The translations under genes and the position numbers were made by a program. Under the pieces are notes generated by a model. The model searched no databases, had not been told where the DNA came from, and saw only the letters and a list, made by a program, of their open reading frames with translations. From Acidobacteria subdivision 2 bacterium RH1 MAG20 (GTDB lineage Bacteria; Acidobacteriota; Terriglobia; Terriglobales; Acidobacteriaceae), in contig NFUO01000010.1 in assembly GCA_002197545.1 (NCBI GenBank), forward strand, positions 1 to 58,735: a stretch of DNA of 58,735 nt. Direction: 5' to 3'. Of this stretch, positions 8,234 through 16,085 are shown piece after piece. Position 1 is the stretch's first letter, and every line of letters starts with the position of its first letter.

Positions 8234-11200
8234 TCAAAACCTCAACCTTCCCGTCAACTGAAGGCTGCGCATGGGATTCGTTGCCGCGGGCAGCCCAAAG
8301 ATTGTGCTGTTTACCGTCGTATTCCATGTAGTGAAAACGGCGTGGTTCAACAGATTCGTGGCGTCGAGGCGAATGTCGAGATTGAACGGCGGACGCAAAC
8401 GAAATGTCCTTGACAGCGACGTATCGAGACTGAACTGATTGGGCCCCGTAATCGAATTGCGCCCCGCGGTGCCCCACTGCCCAGCGGTTGGAGCACGATA
8501 TGCCGCTGCATTCAGAAAGTAACCTGCGGGGCCTTGATGGATCGGCGCGCCTGTCAGGTCAGGCCTGATCGGCCCTGATACTCCCGTACCAGGCACCAGC
8601 GCCAGATAGACAGGCGTCTCCGGCAACCCGCTGCCGGCCGAGATCTGACTCATCACGGTCCACTCCTTCAATAAGGTTGCGCGCCATCCGCCCAGAAGTG
8701 TCCCACCCCGCAGTCCCATTCCTGTCGTGTACTGTATCTGCGCCTTCACAAGGTGCCGTTGGTCGAAGCTCGAAAGCCCACGCTCACCGCGCAGATTGAG
8801 CCAATTCTGCGCAATCATCGGCGCCGCCGCGCTCGGCTGGCTCTCCGTCGCCGTGGACGTTTCCGTTGCGGCTAATACATGTCCCTGGGCGCCCACCTGC
8901 GCGTCGTCATCGATGGCCTTTGCGTACATATATTGGAGTGTCGCTGCCAATCCGCTACGCAATCTCCTCCGCAACTGGATCTGTCCAGACTCGCGGGCTA
9001 AATTACCGTTGGAGGTCTGATACACGAACCCAACCGGGCAGGCAGGGCAAGGATTCACTGCGCCGAGGGGATAGGTATTGGGCAGAAACTGCTGCATCCC
9101 ATGCGTGCCTTTGACTCCCTGGTACGTTGCAGTCATCACCAGCGCACCCGGCAGGTCACGCTGAATCGCCAACTGCCAGATCTGCGCGTAGCCCACATGC
9201 AGGTTCGGATCGATCGCAAAGGTGTTCGCAGTCGTGCCCGCACAGTTGCGGAATCCGTTCGCCAGCGTTAGCGGACAGTCTGCGCTGTTCGATACGCTCA
9301 GGCTCTTGGAGAGCGGCGACTGCTGGGCCATCGCCTCCGCGCTCGAAAGATATACCGAGGTATCGTCATAGATGCCATAGCCCGCCCGCACGACCAGCGT
9401 CGATGCCGGCAGGGGCCGCCACGAGATACCGATGCGCGGCTCGAAGCCACGCTTGTCGGGCCTCACCAGCGAGCCTGGATAATGTTGCCCGGTCAGCGAA
9501 CCCGTCGGGCTGCTCCCGAGCACTGGCCTTACGGCAGAAAATCCCGGCGCAATATCGAGATTCACCAGCCGCCCAAACAGCTCGCTCAAAGGCGCTCCAT
9601 AATCCCAGCGTATCCCTGCACTGATCGTCAGCTCAGGCCGTGCCCGCCAGTCGTCCGTAATATAGGCGTCATACACCGGCTGCCGAAAATATTTGTCGGC
9701 ATTGCCAAACGCAAGCTGGCTCGCATCGGGAACTCCCAGCAGGAAGTCCGCCAGATCGGAACCGCTTGCTGACGACGGACCGCCCGCACTGCCCTGCGTT
9801 GCCACTCCGGTAAACGTGAACGTCCCACGCGGGTTCAGTTGCGAAAGCTCATTGAACTGCTGTCTCCGAAAGTCGCCGCCGAATATGACGTTATGGCGCC
9901 CATGCGTGGTCGACACATTCAGCGACCATGCATCCGTGCGGTTGCGATTGAACTCGCTTTGTCCATCGGTGAGAGAGGCTATTCCACTCGAAAATGCGAG
10001 GGTCGGCGGTCCCCAGTCCGCAGGCGCCTGAGAGTTGCCGTTGATGCCGGCGTTGCCCGACACGTTCTCTTTGCCCTTGAATTCAGGCCGCACGTCCGTG
10101 CGCAAACGGGTGAAGTGATATCCCACATTCACAAAGAGCTGGTGCCGCAATCGGTGCGACCAGTTCACATGGCTATCAAGGCCCAGAATATTCGTCGTAT
10201 CGCGAAAGTTGAACAGGTTGGCGCTGTCTGCCCGCGAGCTCTTAAATCCAAACCCGCCGTACACCTGGTCCCTGCGTCCGATGGTCTTGCTCAGTCGAGA
10301 CTGCAGTGCATCCGCGTGTGTGTTGTTCAACACGCCAGTCTGATAGTTATAGCGCGAAGCACCGGCGAGGTTTGGCAGAGGATACAGGTTCAGCAAAGCC
10401 TGGGCTTGCGGGCTCACCGGAATCGCGCCAACAAACGGCAAGCCGGTCGCGGGGTTGTAGATCGTCACCGGCTGTCCTTGCGGATCTCGCAGACCTGACA
10501 GATCGCCATTCCTCTCCGCGAGGTCCGGCACCAACCCCGGCAGCGTCTCCGCATCGCGGTCGCGCGTCCACTGGTACGCAACAAAGAAATTCGGCCCGTG
10601 ATACATCAGGTGCGGAATGTTCAGCGGGCCGCCCAGCGTCACCACCGTCGTCACCCGGCTATACGAACCTTTGGGGATCTGCAACCCGGTCAGTGAATAA
10701 GGCCGCGCGTCGAACACGGAGTTGTCCACAATCGCGCCGATTCCCCCCGTGTACAGACTTTTCACTCCAGGCCGGCGGTTGCCGAACGCAGGCGACAAAG
10801 AGAATTGCGAGGTCGCCGCGTTGTTCACGCTGCCGTTGATTAGCAATCCATCAGCCGATCGATCGGCAGTCTCATCCTGCGGCCGGGGCGCCTGGGGAGG
10901 AGGCGCTTCTTCCGGCTTCGGCGCTTCGGTTTTACCAGCGGCTCGTGCCTGGAGCGTGCTCTCCGGCCTGGTCACCCGCGACTCAGCCAGCATCTGCTCC
11001 AGCCCGAGCATCTTCAACTCCCACGCACCCTGCGGCTTGTCCGGCGCCACCAGCGCCTCGCCATCCAATGTCGAGAAACCCCGCATCGTGATCTGGACCT
11101 TCCAGGTTCCATCCACAAGATCGGGAAATTCATAGACACCCTGCTGATCGGTGACGGTCGTGAATCGCTTTGCGCCCTGCGTCACCGTCACCGTCGCCCC

Positions 11201-11326
11201 GGGTACGGGCACGCCGCCGAATAGAACCTGCCCGTGATACTCCGAGGCGATTGCCGCGTGTGCTGCGCACAGGAGAGCGCAAGCAAACAAAAACTGCAAT
11301 CTTATCCATCGCCGCTGCAGTAGCAT
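8234..11326 (-). CDS. Oar-like TonB-dependent outer-membrane receptor with carboxypeptidase-regulatory-like N-terminus
   Basis: About 1030 residues. After a signal peptide (LQFLFACALLCAAHAAIAS) comes an 80-residue carboxypeptidase-regulatory-like beta domain (GVPVPGATVTVTQG, GVYEFPDLVDGTW), a Pro/Glu-rich spacer (EAPKPEEAPPPQAPRPQDE), a plug-like part (LINGSVNN, RVTTVVTLGGPLNIP) and a long beta-barrel ending in LTGRLRF with a terminal Phe, as expected for outer-membrane barrels. Acidobacteria carry many such receptors; their substrates are mostly unknown (glycans, oligomers or adhesion have been proposed). I took the ATG at 11324-11326, four bases after the blaR1 stop; an upstream ATG at 11375-11377 would overlap that gene. 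Membership of the blaI unit suggests inducible expression. Confidence 0.88.
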   Translation of the reverse strand: MLLQRRWIRLQFLFACALLCAAHAAIASEYHGQVLFGGVPVPGATVTVTQGAKRFTTVTDQQGVYEFPDLVDGTWKVQITMRGFSTLDGEALVAPDKPQGAWELKMLGLEQMLAESRVTRPESTLQARAAGKTEAPKPEEAPPPQAPRPQDETADRSADGLLINGSVNNAATSQFSLSPAFGNRRPGVKSLYTGGIGAIVDNSVFDARPYSLTGLQIPKGSYSRVTTVVTLGGPLNIPHLMYHGPNFFVAYQWTRDRDAETLPGLVPDLAERNGDLSGLRDPQGQPVTIYNPATGLPFVGAIPVSPQAQALLNLYPLPNLAGASRYNYQTGVLNNTHADALQSRLSKTIGRRDQVYGGFGFKSSRADSANLFNFRDTTNILGLDSHVNWSHRLRHQLFVNVGYHFTRLRTDVRPEFKGKENVSGNAGINGNSQAPADWGPPTLAFSSGIASLTDGQSEFNRNRTDAWSLNVSTTHGRHNVIFGGDFRRQQFNELSQLNPRGTFTFTGVATQGSAGGPSSASGSDLADFLLGVPDASQLAFGNADKYFRQPVYDAYITDDWRARPELTISAGIRWDYGAPLSELFGRLVNLDIAPGFSAVRPVLGSSPTGSLTGQHYPGSLVRPDKRGFEPRIGISWRPLPASTLVVRAGYGIYDDTSVYLSSAEAMAQQSPLSKSLSVSNSADCPLTLANGFRNCAGTTANTFAIDPNLHVGYAQIWQLAIQRDLPGALVMTATYQGVKGTHGMQQFLPNTYPLGAVNPCPACPVGFVYQTSNGNLARESGQIQLRRRLRSGLAATLQYMYAKAIDDDAQVGAQGHVLAATETSTATESQPSAAAPMIAQNWLNLRGERGLSSFDQRHLVKAQIQYTTGMGLRGGTLLGGWRATLLKEWTVMSQISAGSGLPETPVYLALVPGTGVSGPIRPDLTGAPIHQGPAGYFLNAAAYRAPTAGQWGTAGRNSITGPNQFSLDTSLSRTFRLRPPFNLDIRLDATNLLNHAVFTTWNTTVNSTIFGLPAATNPMRSLQLTGRLRF

Positions 11327-11330
11327 TCGT

Positions 11331-13445
11331 TTAATTGGCCGAGGGCTGTTCAACATGGTCGAGTACAAGAACCTCAACCGGCGCTTTCCCCGCTCCCATC
11401 TTCAACCCCAACTGCTCTTGGAGTGCCGTGAACAGCGGTGGCGGCGCATCGGCAGCATCGCTGGGCGGCGGCACCTTGATGCCCATGCCGCCGAACTGCG
11501 ACTCATCCGGGGTCCACTTCAGCAGGAAATCGTATTTGCCCTGAAGACCAGTTTGATCCACCACAGGACGATCGAGCACAGCCGACTGCATCAGGTGAGA
11601 GAAATCTCCCATCGTGGCATTCGTCACCGTCAGCACACCCAATCCTCGAAAGAACAGACCGGGCAAGCCTTTCGGATCCCCCTGGCTCGTTTTGAGCTTC
11701 GGTCCGTTCTTCGCCACGGAAAGCACGTATGCAGAAAGCTCCTTCTTGTCCCGGTGGAACTTGAGCTGGAACCGATCAGCCAGCAGCTTCTGGATCATGG
11801 TCTTCAACTGGTCCCGGTTCGGTGAACCTGGTACATCGGGCTGCGCGTCGATGTCGAACTTCTCCGAGGACATCCAATCCGGTCCTCCGACGACCTGCTT
11901 TTGTTGAACGTCGTAGGCAAAGCTGACTAAGTCGAGCAGAGTCGTATTTATCGTCTTGAACCGGTCCCCGCGCACCAGCAATGCTTTGCCCGGCTCATCC
12001 GGCTTACTCGGCTTGATGGTCGCCACTTCGAAACTCGGATTGGCATCAGCGGCCATAGGCGGCAACTTCGGCTCAGGCTCCGGAATGGCCCACGCCGTCG
12101 CCGGTGTCACTCGCTCAAAGACAAGCGGCATCGGATTCGGGCCCTGCTTCCACGTGCCCGTGATGGACTTATTATCCGGAGACATCTTGCCCTCATAGGT
12201 GCCATCGATCATCTCGATCGAATACTTCAGCGTCGAACCCTCGAACGTGGCGCTTGTGACAGGAATGCCCTTCCCTCCCTGGTCGATGCTGTACATCACA
12301 GCCTTCAGAGCGCCCGTGTCCGTCTTGGTAATCTTCAGCACGGTCCGCAGATCTTTCTGGGGAGCGTGGAGCGTTCCCTGCCACGTATCGTCAATGCCGG
12401 TCTTCTGAGCCGCAGTCTGCGCCCGTGCCTCGGTTGCATGCATAATGCCAAAGGTCACAGGGGCGCCGATTGCCAGGACGCCTGCAAGGCCCAGCATCAG
12501 CTTCCGGCCCAGGTCCAGCTTGTGCGCCACCTGCTCCGCCATGATGCGTACGATTCGCTTCTTCAAATCCGATCCCGTCACTCCCGACATACAGTTCAAG
12601 GGTGCCTCCACATAAAATTTGCAAACGTTCACAATGCCTTCTGCGTATACGAGCGCCTCTCGGCTGGACGCGAGGACCGCCTCGTCGCAGGCCCGCTCCC
12701 GTTCTTCGATTAGCTTCGTCCGAATCCACCACACCGCCGGGAAAAACCAGAACATAGCCTCCACCACCATCTGAAGCGCTGCAGTCAGGTTGTCGCGCCG
12801 CCGCAAATGGCACAACTCATGCGCCAGAATCGCGTCCAGTTGGGGTGCAGTCAACCGCTCCCTGATTCCGTCCGGCAACAGCAGCACGGGGCGCACAATT
12901 CCGAAGACACCCGGCTCCAGATGCATCCTGGTCGAGAGCACGGGCATCCCATCGACAACCATCACCGGCGAAGCCGTACGCACTGCGGCATGAATCCTCC
13001 ACCAGCTTCGCCCCCAGCGTGCTAACAAAAGGAGCGATCCACAACCCCACACGCCCATCAGCAGAAATGGAAGCCAGTTCTCGTAACGAGTTGACCCTCC
13101 ATGTTTGACAGAGACGGGAGCGGCAGCGGGCTGAGAGATCGCCGCGCTTGTCTTCGCAACGCCTGCGCTCGCGGAAAAAGGTTCAGCAATGCCTTCCATC
13201 ACCATCGAAACCGTCGGCTGTGCAACAGGAGCGGCCATATGCATCTGCAGGTGTTCTCCTGCGGCAATCAGAATCGAAAACGGTATTAGAAACTTCGCCG
13301 AAGCCAGCACCCACAAACGGTACCGCGTGCGCGCCTGGTTGCGGCGCAACACAATCGTCAGCAGCCATACACCCATGGCAAATACCGTAGACTGCCAAAG
13401 GTGGTTGATCAGCGGCGCCGCCCAGTGCATAGGAAAGACCATCAT
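11331..13445 (-). CDS. Second BlaR1-like M56 peptidase fused to TIGR03435 domain
   Basis: 704 residues, same architecture as the protein at 278-2353 and clearly its paralogue. Membrane segments near 12-33, 45-62 and 123-142; zinc motif HELCH at 209-213; ERERACDEA at 248-256; another membrane segment near 315-335. Then a beta-type middle domain (about 352-446, DDTWQGTLH to PLVFERV) and a TIGR03435 domain from about 470 (NPSFEVATIKPSKPDEP) to the end (LQEQLGLKMGAGKAPVEVLV). There is no room for a beta-lactam-binding domain. The ATG overlaps the blaI stop as ATGA. The downstream receptor and VWFA genes follow with gaps of 4 and 2 bp, so this sensor is physically tied to its likely targets. Confidence 0.88.
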   Translation of the reverse strand: MMVFPMHWAAPLINHLWQSTVFAMGVWLLTIVLRRNQARTRYRLWVLASAKFLIPFSILIAAGEHLQMHMAAPVAQPTVSMVMEGIAEPFSASAGVAKTSAAISQPAAAPVSVKHGGSTRYENWLPFLLMGVWGCGSLLLLARWGRSWWRIHAAVRTASPVMVVDGMPVLSTRMHLEPGVFGIVRPVLLLPDGIRERLTAPQLDAILAHELCHLRRRDNLTAALQMVVEAMFWFFPAVWWIRTKLIEERERACDEAVLASSREALVYAEGIVNVCKFYVEAPLNCMSGVTGSDLKKRIVRIMAEQVAHKLDLGRKLMLGLAGVLAIGAPVTFGIMHATEARAQTAAQKTGIDDTWQGTLHAPQKDLRTVLKITKTDTGALKAVMYSIDQGGKGIPVTSATFEGSTLKYSIEMIDGTYEGKMSPDNKSITGTWKQGPNPMPLVFERVTPATAWAIPEPEPKLPPMAADANPSFEVATIKPSKPDEPGKALLVRGDRFKTINTTLLDLVSFAYDVQQKQVVGGPDWMSSEKFDIDAQPDVPGSPNRDQLKTMIQKLLADRFQLKFHRDKKELSAYVLSVAKNGPKLKTSQGDPKGLPGLFFRGLGVLTVTNATMGDFSHLMQSAVLDRPVVDQTGLQGKYDFLLKWTPDESQFGGMGIKVPPPSDAADAPPPLFTALQEQLGLKMGAGKAPVEVLVLDHVEQPSAN

Positions 13446-13828
13446 TGCCTCCCCTTCTTCGCCATCTTCTGCAGCGTCTTTTCCGCTTCTTTCACATCTT
13501 CGAGCGACAGCTTGCCCGCTTCGATCAGGTGCGCCATCACCGGCTGACTCTGTCCGCCAAAAAATCCCAAGAGGTCGTCGATCAATCTGCGCTGGGCCGC
13601 TTCGCGAGAGATGACGGCCGCAAAGATGTGGAAGTTGCCCACCTTCTTTACCCTCCGAACGATCTCCTTCGTCTCCATGCGGTACACGGTCGTCTGGATC
13701 GTCGTATAGGCTGGCATGCGCCTGGCCGGAAACGTCTCCTGTATCTCACGAATGGACGAGTTGCCCCGGCTCCACAAGGCTTCCATGATTTGAAACTCAA
13801 GCTTCGATAGTTTGGTGGTGTACGCCAA
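13442..13828 (-). CDS. blaI: Second BlaI/MecI-type repressor (TTG start)
   Basis: 128 residues with the same winged-helix sequence as the first repressor (KLSKLEFQIMEALW, PAYTTIQTTVYRMETK, VAHLIEAGKLSLEDVKEAEK). A longer frame begins at 13900, but the TTG at 13826-13828 is better: an AGGAG lies eight bases upstream, the N-terminus then has the length of its paralogue, and the candidate operator falls at the same 31-bp distance as in the first unit. The stop overlaps the blaR1 start (ATGA). Role: represses its own operon, including the Oar-like receptor and VWFA genes; this is inferred from family and layout. Confidence 0.9.
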   Translation of the reverse strand: MAYTTKLSKLEFQIMEALWSRGNSSIREIQETFPARRMPAYTTIQTTVYRMETKEIVRRVKKVGNFHIFAAVISREAAQRRLIDDLLGFFGGQSQPVMAHLIEAGKLSLEDVKEAEKTLQKMAKKGRQ

Positions 13829-13858
13829 GTGTGCATCTCCTACGAATGTTTTACTTTC

Positions 13859-13870
13859 TACTACATCTGT
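13859..13870. promoter_or_regulatory. Candidate BlaI operator of the second bla unit
   Basis: TACTACATCTGT matches the site at 2767-2779 at 11 of 12 positions and also starts exactly 31 bp upstream of the repressor start codon. It is flanked by T-rich DNA (TTTTACTTTC on one side, TTTTTG on the other). The surrounding non-coding gap to hemD (13829-14030) shows nothing else clear. Confidence 0.55.
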
Positions 13871-14030
13871 TTTTGAAGCGCAAGATGAAAATGATTGCAA
13901 ATTTGCGCACTGGCAAACTTAAAGCTGAACAAGAGGTCGATATTCGTGATGCATCACAACCTAATCGAACGTCACCATAGGGCCTTGGCGCCACGGAAAT
14001 AATGGCAGTTCCCTAAGCGATGTACCACGC

Positions 14031-14792
14031 CTAAATTTGGATGAAATGCGTAGCCAGGGATTGGACGAGAGCGGAGATGGTGGACTCTGTGGCTTCTATT
14101 GTGGGGGAGTGACCCAGGTCGCGGAGGGCCTGAGAGGCAATGGGGCCGATGGAGGCGAGGGTGATCGTGGCGGGAAGGGCGATGCTGGCAGCTTCGAGGA
14201 GAGCAATGAGGTTGCGAGCGGTGGAGGCGCTGGTAAAGGTGATGGCGTCAGGGTAGTGTTCGGATGAGGTGAAGAGATATTGGAGGGCGGGGATAGAGTT
14301 GGAAGGAATCTGGTTGCGGTAGGCTTCGGCGATAGTGACAGTGGCGCCGACTGCAGTGAGGGCTTCGGGGAGTGCGTCGCGGGCTTCGGCGGCGCGGAGG
14401 AGGAGGAAGGACTTGCCGGGGGCTTCGGAGAGGAGGGCTTTGGCGAGGGATTCGGCAATGTACTTGGGGGGAACAAGATCTACATGCAGGCCGATGGACT
14501 GCACCGCTTTGGCGGTGGCTGGGCCTATGACGGCGATTCGTTTGGGAATAAGGGATGGGTTGCGGCGCCGGTGAAAGACCTCGACGGCATTAGCGCTGGT
14601 GAAGAGGAGCCAATCGTAACTTTCTAGTTGGGCGAGGGCTGCGTCAAGTGGGACGTAGGTTTCGGGGGGGATAATTTCGATGGTGGGGATGAGGATAGCC
14701 GTCGCGCCGAGTGCCTTGAGTTGGGCGGCAAGGTCCGAGGCTTGGTGGCGAGTTCGTGTGATGAGGATGCGTTTGTTGGTAAGAGGAAGCAC
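14031..14792 (-). CDS. hemD: Uroporphyrinogen-III synthase
   Basis: 253 residues, standard length. HemD closes hydroxymethylbilane with inversion of ring D to give uroporphyrinogen III. The family is poorly conserved, but the opening LTNKRILITRTRHQASDLAAQLKALGA, the mid motif DWLLFTSANAVEVF, IAVIGPATAKAV, the DAITFTSASTARNLI block and the late ITLASIGPIASQALRDLG are all characteristic. The start appears to be GTG at 14790-14792. It lies 54 bp after hemC in the same direction, which is the usual order. Confidence 0.93.
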   Translation of the reverse strand: MLPLTNKRILITRTRHQASDLAAQLKALGATAILIPTIEIIPPETYVPLDAALAQLESYDWLLFTSANAVEVFHRRRNPSLIPKRIAVIGPATAKAVQSIGLHVDLVPPKYIAESLAKALLSEAPGKSFLLLRAAEARDALPEALTAVGATVTIAEAYRNQIPSNSIPALQYLFTSSEHYPDAITFTSASTARNLIALLEAASIALPATITLASIGPIASQALRDLGHSPTIEATESTISALVQSLATHFIQI

Positions 14793-14846
14793 TCGGATGA
14801 TTGTAGTTTGCTGCGTGATGAATCAACCCGACTCTTGCTGATTCGT

Positions 14847-15815
14847 CTATGGCATGGAGAGAAGGTCGAGCGCGCCCCTGGATTTGAGGTCGTCGGCTAC
14901 CCATTGGCCGAAGCATTCAGGAGTGGCGTCTAGGGTGGTTTCGGTATCGATCTGGACCATGGCTTCGCCGTCGGGGGCGAGGACCTGGGCAAACATCCGC
15001 CACTTCTCGAACTCGGGGACGCAGTGGACGCCGATGGGGATGGAACAGCCGCCGCCGAGGGCGTCGAGGGCGACGCGTTCGGCTTCGACGCAGAAGCGGG
15101 TTTCGGGGTGGTTGAAGAAGGCGACGGCCTGACGGATGTAGTTGTCGCGGGCTTCGTCGGCGGGATATTCGGGGCTGCGGGTTTCGAGTGCCAGCGCTCC
15201 CTGGCCGGGAGCGGGACAGAGCTCTTCGGGGGAGAAGCGGTGGTGGACGGATTCGGTCCGCTTGAGGCGGTCGAGGCCAGCGGCGGCGAGGACGAGGGCG
15301 TCGCATTGGCCGGAGTCCAGCTTCTTGAGGCGGGTGTCAATGTTGCCGCGGATCTCCACGAACTGCACGTCGGGACGGAGGGCGAGGAGCTGGGCGCGGC
15401 GACGAGGACTGGTGGTGCCGATGCTGCCGCCCATGGGAAGGGTGTTGAGCGACCAGTAGGGCTCGCAGACCCAGACGTCGCGGGCGTCGGCTCGTTTGGG
15501 GATAGCGGCGAGGGTGAACTGCGGGGCGAGTTTTGTGGGCAGGTCTTTGAGGCTGTGAACGGCGAGGTCGATGCGGCCTTCTTCGAGGGCCTCTTCGATC
15601 TCCTTGATGAAGACACCTTTGCCGTCAAGGTTCGCGGGCGGGACGAAACCGGGCTGCTGCATGCGATCGCCAATGGTGCGGATGATCTCCAACTCTACGT
15701 GATAGCCTGCGTCGCGGAGCGCGTAGAGGATGTGATTGGCTTGCCAGAGGGCAAGCTGGGAGCCTCGAGAACCGATGCGGATAGGGTTCTTCGGATGATT
15801 GAATTCGCTGCTCAT
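14847..15815 (-). CDS. hemC: Hydroxymethylbilane synthase (porphobilinogen deaminase)
   Basis: 322 residues. Signature pieces are IRIGSRGSQLALWQAN at the N-terminus, the DLAVHSLKDLPT active-site block, TSPRRRAQLLALRPD, the GNIDTRLKKLD segment, and ALGGGCSIPIG carrying the cysteine that binds the dipyrromethane cofactor. The enzyme polymerises four porphobilinogens. I chose the ATG at 15813-15815 (MSSEFNHPKNPIRIG), which puts the conserved start a dozen residues in as usual; an in-frame ATG at 15861-15863 would add 16 unconserved residues. A repeat block with a G-rich hairpin lies about 65 bp upstream. Confidence 0.95.
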   Translation of the reverse strand: MSSEFNHPKNPIRIGSRGSQLALWQANHILYALRDAGYHVELEIIRTIGDRMQQPGFVPPANLDGKGVFIKEIEEALEEGRIDLAVHSLKDLPTKLAPQFTLAAIPKRADARDVWVCEPYWSLNTLPMGGSIGTTSPRRRAQLLALRPDVQFVEIRGNIDTRLKKLDSGQCDALVLAAAGLDRLKRTESVHHRFSPEELCPAPGQGALALETRSPEYPADEARDNYIRQAVAFFNHPETRFCVEAERVALDALGGGCSIPIGVHCVPEFEKWRMFAQVLAPDGEAMVQIDTETTLDATPECFGQWVADDLKSRGALDLLSMP

Positions 15816-15879
15816 ATGGTTTGTTCTGATTGTAGGCGAGCGCGTCAAAATTCCGTCAACCAACGGGTTTGCAGAGGGT

Positions 15880-15945
15880 CACCCCCTCCCCTACTTAAAT
15901 ACCCAAAGTCTTCCAAGTAGAGACTTTAGGTCTGGACTTCGGTAC
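15880..15945 (-). repeat. Second copy of the CTTTAG/ACTTTG repeat element
   Basis: Read on the - strand this block has TAAAGTCTCTACTTGGAA followed by GACTTTGGG and then a run GGGGAGGGGG before GACCC. It aligns with TAAAGCCTTTAGATGGAA / TACTTTGAG / GGGGGG at 3463-3510, with the same order of parts. It lies upstream of hemC with the G-run nearest the gene, as the first copy does for ctaB. One clear unit and a weaker second one (GAAGTCCAGACC) are visible. Confidence 0.55.
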
Positions 15946-16043
15946 GGACCTCCCCTCTCGGATCGTATAAAAAACCTTTCTCTGTGGGCTGGACTTGTCA
16001 ACTTTCTTACCTCTATGCAGGGAACGTCCGCTGAACAAAACAG

Positions 16044-16073
16044 ATCTGCCGACTGAGAGATCAGCCGGCAGAT
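16044..16073 (-). terminator. Hairpin after the FecR gene
   Basis: On the - strand ATCTGCCGGCTGA pairs with TCAGTCGGCAGAT around a 4-base loop (one G-T pair), followed by CTGTTTTGTT. It starts 13 bp after the FecR stop, so it is a reasonable intrinsic terminator separating fecR from hemC. Confidence 0.7.
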
Positions 16074-16085
16074 TTAGCTTTGCGG

